From Formicarius rufipectus (taxonomy: Eukaryota; Chordata; Aves; Passeriformes; Formicariidae), in NCBI GenBank assembly GCA_013399695.1, contig VXAU01004440.1, positions 343,415-407,414 on the forward strand: a stretch of 64,000 bases of DNA, read 5' to 3'. Positions 59,563-64,000 of the stretch are shown here, in pieces. The notes under the pieces were generated by a model, which had not been told where the DNA came from, did not search any database, and worked only from the letters and a program-made list of their open reading frames with translations. The number at the start of each line of letters is the position of its first letter. The stretch's first letter is position 1. A program made the translations under genes and the position numbers.

Positions 59563-62500
59563 GATCCCAAAGCAGCTCAGTGCTTTCACTGGTGTTGAAC
59601 TGAAAGGATGGGTCAGAATTAGCCTGACACCGTGACAACTTTCCTTCAGAGGACTGGTTTTGTTCCAGGTGCCAGATGGAGCAGACCAAAAGTTGCTGCA
59701 ATTTATACCTCACTGGTGTCAGCCTGCTGCTGATGCTCAGGGTTTGATATGAGGCACCTCTGATGTCTGGCTGTGGGGATTCATAACCAAGAGGATGGTC
59801 ATGTGCTTTAGCAAGAAATACTGCTTGGTGAAAGTAAGGGTGAAAAAATTCTCAAGAATCTTAAGAGCCCCCAGAATATGTAGAGTAGTGAGAGGGTTTG
59901 CCTTAACTTTGTATCTTACATTACCGATGTCTCAATGTAGGATGATGAGAAAAGTGTCCCAGTGCCCATGATCATGTTAAATGTTGTCTGCACCTTTAGG
60001 AGAAAGACAGTCATCACAGCACCGTGTCCCTTACACAGTGTAAAGAACTCAGTGAAACCAAATCCATGTTTTTTAGTGGTGTATCGAGTCATCTGAATTA
60101 CTCTGTAGGATTTCATGCAGAATGTGTTATAAGTAAAACCACTGACTTTCTTTGGCAAACACCAATTTGGTGGTAGAAATCTTCTAATGGATATTTTCAG
60201 TAGTCAGTGTCTTTACCCATGCTGTAATGGTTTAGTGTGTCCAACATTCAGTAAAAGGACAAAGTAAATGTTGAGAAGTTTATCATATCTTTAATTTTCC
60301 TGTGTAAAAGAGAAAAGCTTTTGTTGCCCTCCAGGTTAAAGAATGTGATCCAGATTTGACAAGTGACACTAGTAAAACTATGCTGAAAATCAAACATAGA
60401 AGCTATCATTGGGGTTCTTATTTATAGTTGTTCAATGGCTTGTAATTATTGCTGATTTTTAAAAATAGATTTATTGATGGGCTGTCTTATCGCCCTGCCA
60501 TGAAAAATTACAGCAAATTCTTTTTTTTTTAAGATTGCTTTCAGTCACATAAGTAATATTCCAAATGATGACACACAGTGAAAAAAGCCTTGCTGCTTTT
60601 CTGTTTTCAGGAGTGGAAGAAAACAATGTTGTTTTGTGTTTTTTTTAATTTATTTTTTTTTTTTTTTAACTTGCAATGAAACATTAATGATTCCACAAAT
60701 GCAAAATGAACAATCACCTGGTGAACCAGGTTCCATTTTTCCCTATTCCCTTTTTCTCTTGGCCAAAAGAAGAGGATGCATAATGGGATATGTATGATCA
60801 TGGCTGACATATTTTAAAAACAATTCTAGTGTCTGGAATAAAAAAAATAAAAATGTTGAGAACACACCTGCCTATATGTGCAAGATTGCTTGTTGGGAGG
60901 ACTGATCCAAAGATCCCTCTTTATGAGTTTCAGTGAAATGCCAACTATGCATTTACCAAGTTCTGTGTATTTTATCCTTTATGTGCCATATCTAAAATAG
61001 ATGTGATGGAATGTATGTATTAACACGGCACTTTTTTTTTTAAATTTTGTATCCCTTCCTATATGATCCCTTTTTTAGATTTTAATTGTAATTTTTTTTC
61101 CTACTGGAATTAGATGTAAAAACACAAAAAAAAGAAGAAAAAGTGAAGGTATACTCAATGGTTCAGAAACTCCATGAGAAGGGACTGAGCTTACTTCCTC
61201 TGTCAGTTGCCGTGCTATTGATGAATGCTGGTAAAACAAAAGTGATAGGACCAAAAATGGATTTTAAAAGTAGTCAGTGCCTATTGCCTCTGCCTCAGAG
61301 AAAACCCTGACACCTAAACTTCACCTCTCTTCCCGCCTTGCTATAAGTAATTCTCTTTTCCTTTTGCCCCTTTTCCCTTTCTGTACTTAAGGCTATGGTT
61401 ACAGTGGTTAATTTTTAAAACAGGAAAATAGAGAATTAAATGGAATTAGAGAAAGACGCCTTTGTACTAGGTACTGTACGGTATAGTGTTTAAAAAGTCA
61501 GAAAATATGTTAACAGAAAATGCCTAGACTGTAATTTAGATAACAACCCAGACAATGAGCTAGCTTGTTAATTGTAAAGGCTGGTGGAGACCTGCCAGTT
61601 AGAGAACTTGTCTTTTTTGTATCCCACTGCTCCCTGCAGCTCTTCTAGATGGTAAATGACAGGACATGAGCTTTTTTAGTTTAGATTTGGCTATTTAATA
61701 TTTTCCCCCTTTACTTCTAACAACATCAGCAAAGTCTATGTATATGAAGAGCCATTAGCTGAAGTTTTATGAGAGTGAATAATAAACCCTGTGAGAAAGC
61801 AGGCAGGATGGGTGGTCTGAAAAGCAGGGTAAACAGAGATCCATGGCCTGAAAACTGGGGCTGCAGACATGAGTGTAAGTGCTCTTTAGATCAAGTACGC
61901 AGTTTGCAAACAGTGAATCTCACCAAATTACTCATCTGAAAACTGTTTCTGAAATAGCGGCCACGAGGTATGCAAAATTCTAGGCTAACAACCGTCAGAC
62001 AGTTTCGAGGTTTCTTTGCAGCTGCCTTAGAGTAACTGCAGTGATGGAGAGGGAAAATAGGAGCGCCTCTTTGGTCACGTTGTTCACTGGGTTTGTGTAT
62101 TGTCTCTGGTATCTCCTGGTGGGAGCTTGTTAGGGAAAGATGAGCCCTGCAGCACTCCAGCCTTGCCTGTTGTATTTCTCAGGGGCTACTGGATGGGAAG
62201 ATGACTTGGCAGGCTTGTCCCCAGCCCATCAATCCTTAGCCCGTCTTAGTGATTTTAGGTGAGGTATTTTGAGGAACAGAGATGCTAAATGTGATACAGA
62301 GGCAAACAAAACAATAACTTCAGAGGTCCCAGCAAAGAAATTGAGCACAACATGTCTATAAACACCTGAGTAACAAAATTGCTCCTCTGCAAAATAGTAA
62401 GCATGTGGTTAAAGTGTTCTGTTAAATACGCATGTGGCTGAAGTATTTGGTTAAAGCAAGGGATGGTAAGAAAAGAGCAATAGCTCTGTTAGAGGTGTGA

Positions 62501-63685
62501 GCTGCACACTTCATCTCTAAGGGGCTTGGGCATGATTGCTTCCTGCTCGCAGTTTAGGCTAGGATTTCCTCAGGAATTTGAGGGAATTAAGCACAAGAAT
62601 GTCTCTGCATTTGAATGGGGTTTAGGTGTCTGATGCTGCAAGGGCTAGGCTTAAGCAGAACTGTGCTAGTCAGGCTGTGTGATTTCAAACTGATATAGTT
62701 AAACTGATGCAAAAGACTGTATGCATAAGCCTAAGTCAACATTCTCTCGGTTTTATAACAGTCTAGTTTAAATTAATTAGGACAAAGATTTAAACTAAGG
62801 TAAAGTAAGTCACTCTTAAGCTGAACTGTGAGTATGTTTGATAAAATTTAGTGCAGCTAGACATACTGAAGGTATATAGATGTTGGTTTATATTTCCTGG
62901 TAGAACCATCTTAAATTCCTTGGTTTTTCTTTGCCAGAACAGCATTAGTTCCACAGAAGATCATCTATTTGGATGTTTCCACAAGATGTTTAATATATTT
63001 TGTAGTTTCTTTTAAAGATTGATAGAAGTAAATTTTCTCTTTCACTTACGGTTTGACTTAAGGAGTCCAACCATTGTGCCTCTGCAGACTGTAAGAAAAT
63101 AGACAGGACAGCTGCTCTTGTACATAGAGAAAACTCAACCATCAGAAGGGCTGGACCTTCATGGTTGTATTTTATTCTCTTCTTGACTCTTTGTGTTAAC
63201 TCATCTTAAAGTTTGGCAAGACTTTTTAAAATTTATGCTTAGGTTTTGGAATGTAAATGGAAGAGACAGGATGTGCGCCCACTGCAGCACAGATTTTGGT
63301 GGAGAGGCTGGGAGGGGTGTGTGTGTGCTAGTGCCAGGCTGACTAATTGTGGAATAAATTTATTTGAGAAGGGATTTCTTCAGCAGTTGGTGGTTTCCTC
63401 TTTTGACCCATGCCTCTTCCAAAGAGGACTCAAGGTGGTTTAGTGATGATGAATTGGCAGACTTGTCACTAAGCTGTAAATCTTGAATCTGCCTTGCTGT
63501 GTTGAGGTGCGAATCCAAAATCTAGAGGTCAGCATTTTAGCCTGCTGCTGTGTATATAAAACTCTTAAACTTTCTTTCATGAAAGAAGTGCTGTTAATAA
63601 TATTTTTTTTTTCACTTTTACCATCTCCTTGGTATTCTGAAATTATTTGATGGATAGCTGTCTTATCAAGTAAATGCAATTGAGC
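59563..63685. other. non-coding DNA, no gene seen
   Basis: AT-rich with frames of 80 codons or fewer. T-rich tracts lie at 60639-60668 and 61031-61041. The last part (61860-62600) has a few more CpGs but no paired splice sites that stand out. No RNA gene or named repeat is seen. Confidence 0.65.
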
Positions 63686-63777
63686 TAAACCCCCCTGCCC
63701 TGCCAAAAAAACCCCAAACCAATCTATCCAATTCCCCCACTCTCAAGTCCAAGAAAAGTCCACCAAATTCAAAACCT
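63686..63777. repeat. A/C-rich low-complexity tract
   Basis: Begins AACCCCCCTGCCCTGCC and continues with CCAAAAAAACCCCAAACC and C-rich blocks. Less pure than the tracts at 30.0 and 42.8 kb but of the same kind and strand. Confidence 0.75.
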
Positions 63778-64000
63778 AAGTAATTTTGTCCTGATATGAC
63801 TTTAATTTATTCTAGTTTGAGGACAGGTATAGGAGAAATAGAAAATCTCCCTTGTTTAAATGTCACTTATAATACTGACACTGTTTCCATTAGAAAGGTA
63901 GGTTTCTACATAGACTCTAGATTTTTAGACATTCTATGTTGTTAGGCTGCATATTTTTAAAATACTTGATTTTTTTATACCCTATACTTTCTTTAAATTG
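63778..64000. other. non-coding DNA to window end
   Basis: AT-rich sequence with no open frame, repeat or regulatory signal that I can support. Confidence 0.65.

Noticed and set aside
1..64000. tRNA, rRNA, snRNA, well-known microRNA seeds, mitochondrial insertions, endogenous retrovirus or CRISPR
   Set aside because: I looked for characteristic words of these on both strands and found none that hold up in context; diverged copies could still be missed by eye.

Overview
The window looks like non-coding nuclear DNA from a sauropsid vertebrate, most likely a bird. It is AT-rich and poor in CpG. It has long T and A homopolymers and distinctive G/T-rich and A/C-rich tracts of the kind common in avian introns. 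Interspersed repeats are sparse and old: one recognisable CR1 LINE 3' end and several decayed MIR-like SINE fragments. Two isolated N bases and one 46-base N gap inside a TA microsatellite mark it as draft assembly. The species and chromosome cannot be told from the sequence.

No complete protein-coding gene, CpG-island promoter, rRNA, tRNA, recognisable microRNA or CRISPR array could be supported. The longest open frames are about 110 to 154 codons. They have no recognisable domains, several run through low-complexity tracts, and they are about what chance gives in 64 kb read in six frames. The best reading is the inside of a very large intron or an intergenic desert. A few short stretches could be exons: 10936-10998 (the best), 56948-57041, 47821-47898, and microexon-like sites near 3.0, 27.0 and 39.4 kb. 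None matches a protein I recognise.

Layout. 0-10 kb: AT-rich DNA with T tracts. 10-18 kb: the most structured part, with a short palindrome, the best exon candidate, a pair of inverted copies of an unidentified repeat on either side of the CR1 3' end, a direct repeat whose cores lie exactly 1,000 bp apart, and several MIR-like remnants. 18-30 kb: featureless apart from homopolymers. 30-36 kb: an A/C-rich tract abutting a perfect hairpin, two stretches resembling conserved non-coding elements, and two MIR-like pieces. 36-52 kb: TA microsatellites, an A/C-rich tract and a possible terminal exon. 52-58.5 kb: a 9-bp hairpin, G/T-rich tracts, an exon candidate with a consensus donor, and G-rich patches on both sides of the gapped microsatellite. 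58.5-64 kb: ordinary non-coding DNA with one MIR-like copy.

No set of genes works together here. The window's interest lies in unidentified repeats, possible unannotated exons and possible regulatory sequence.
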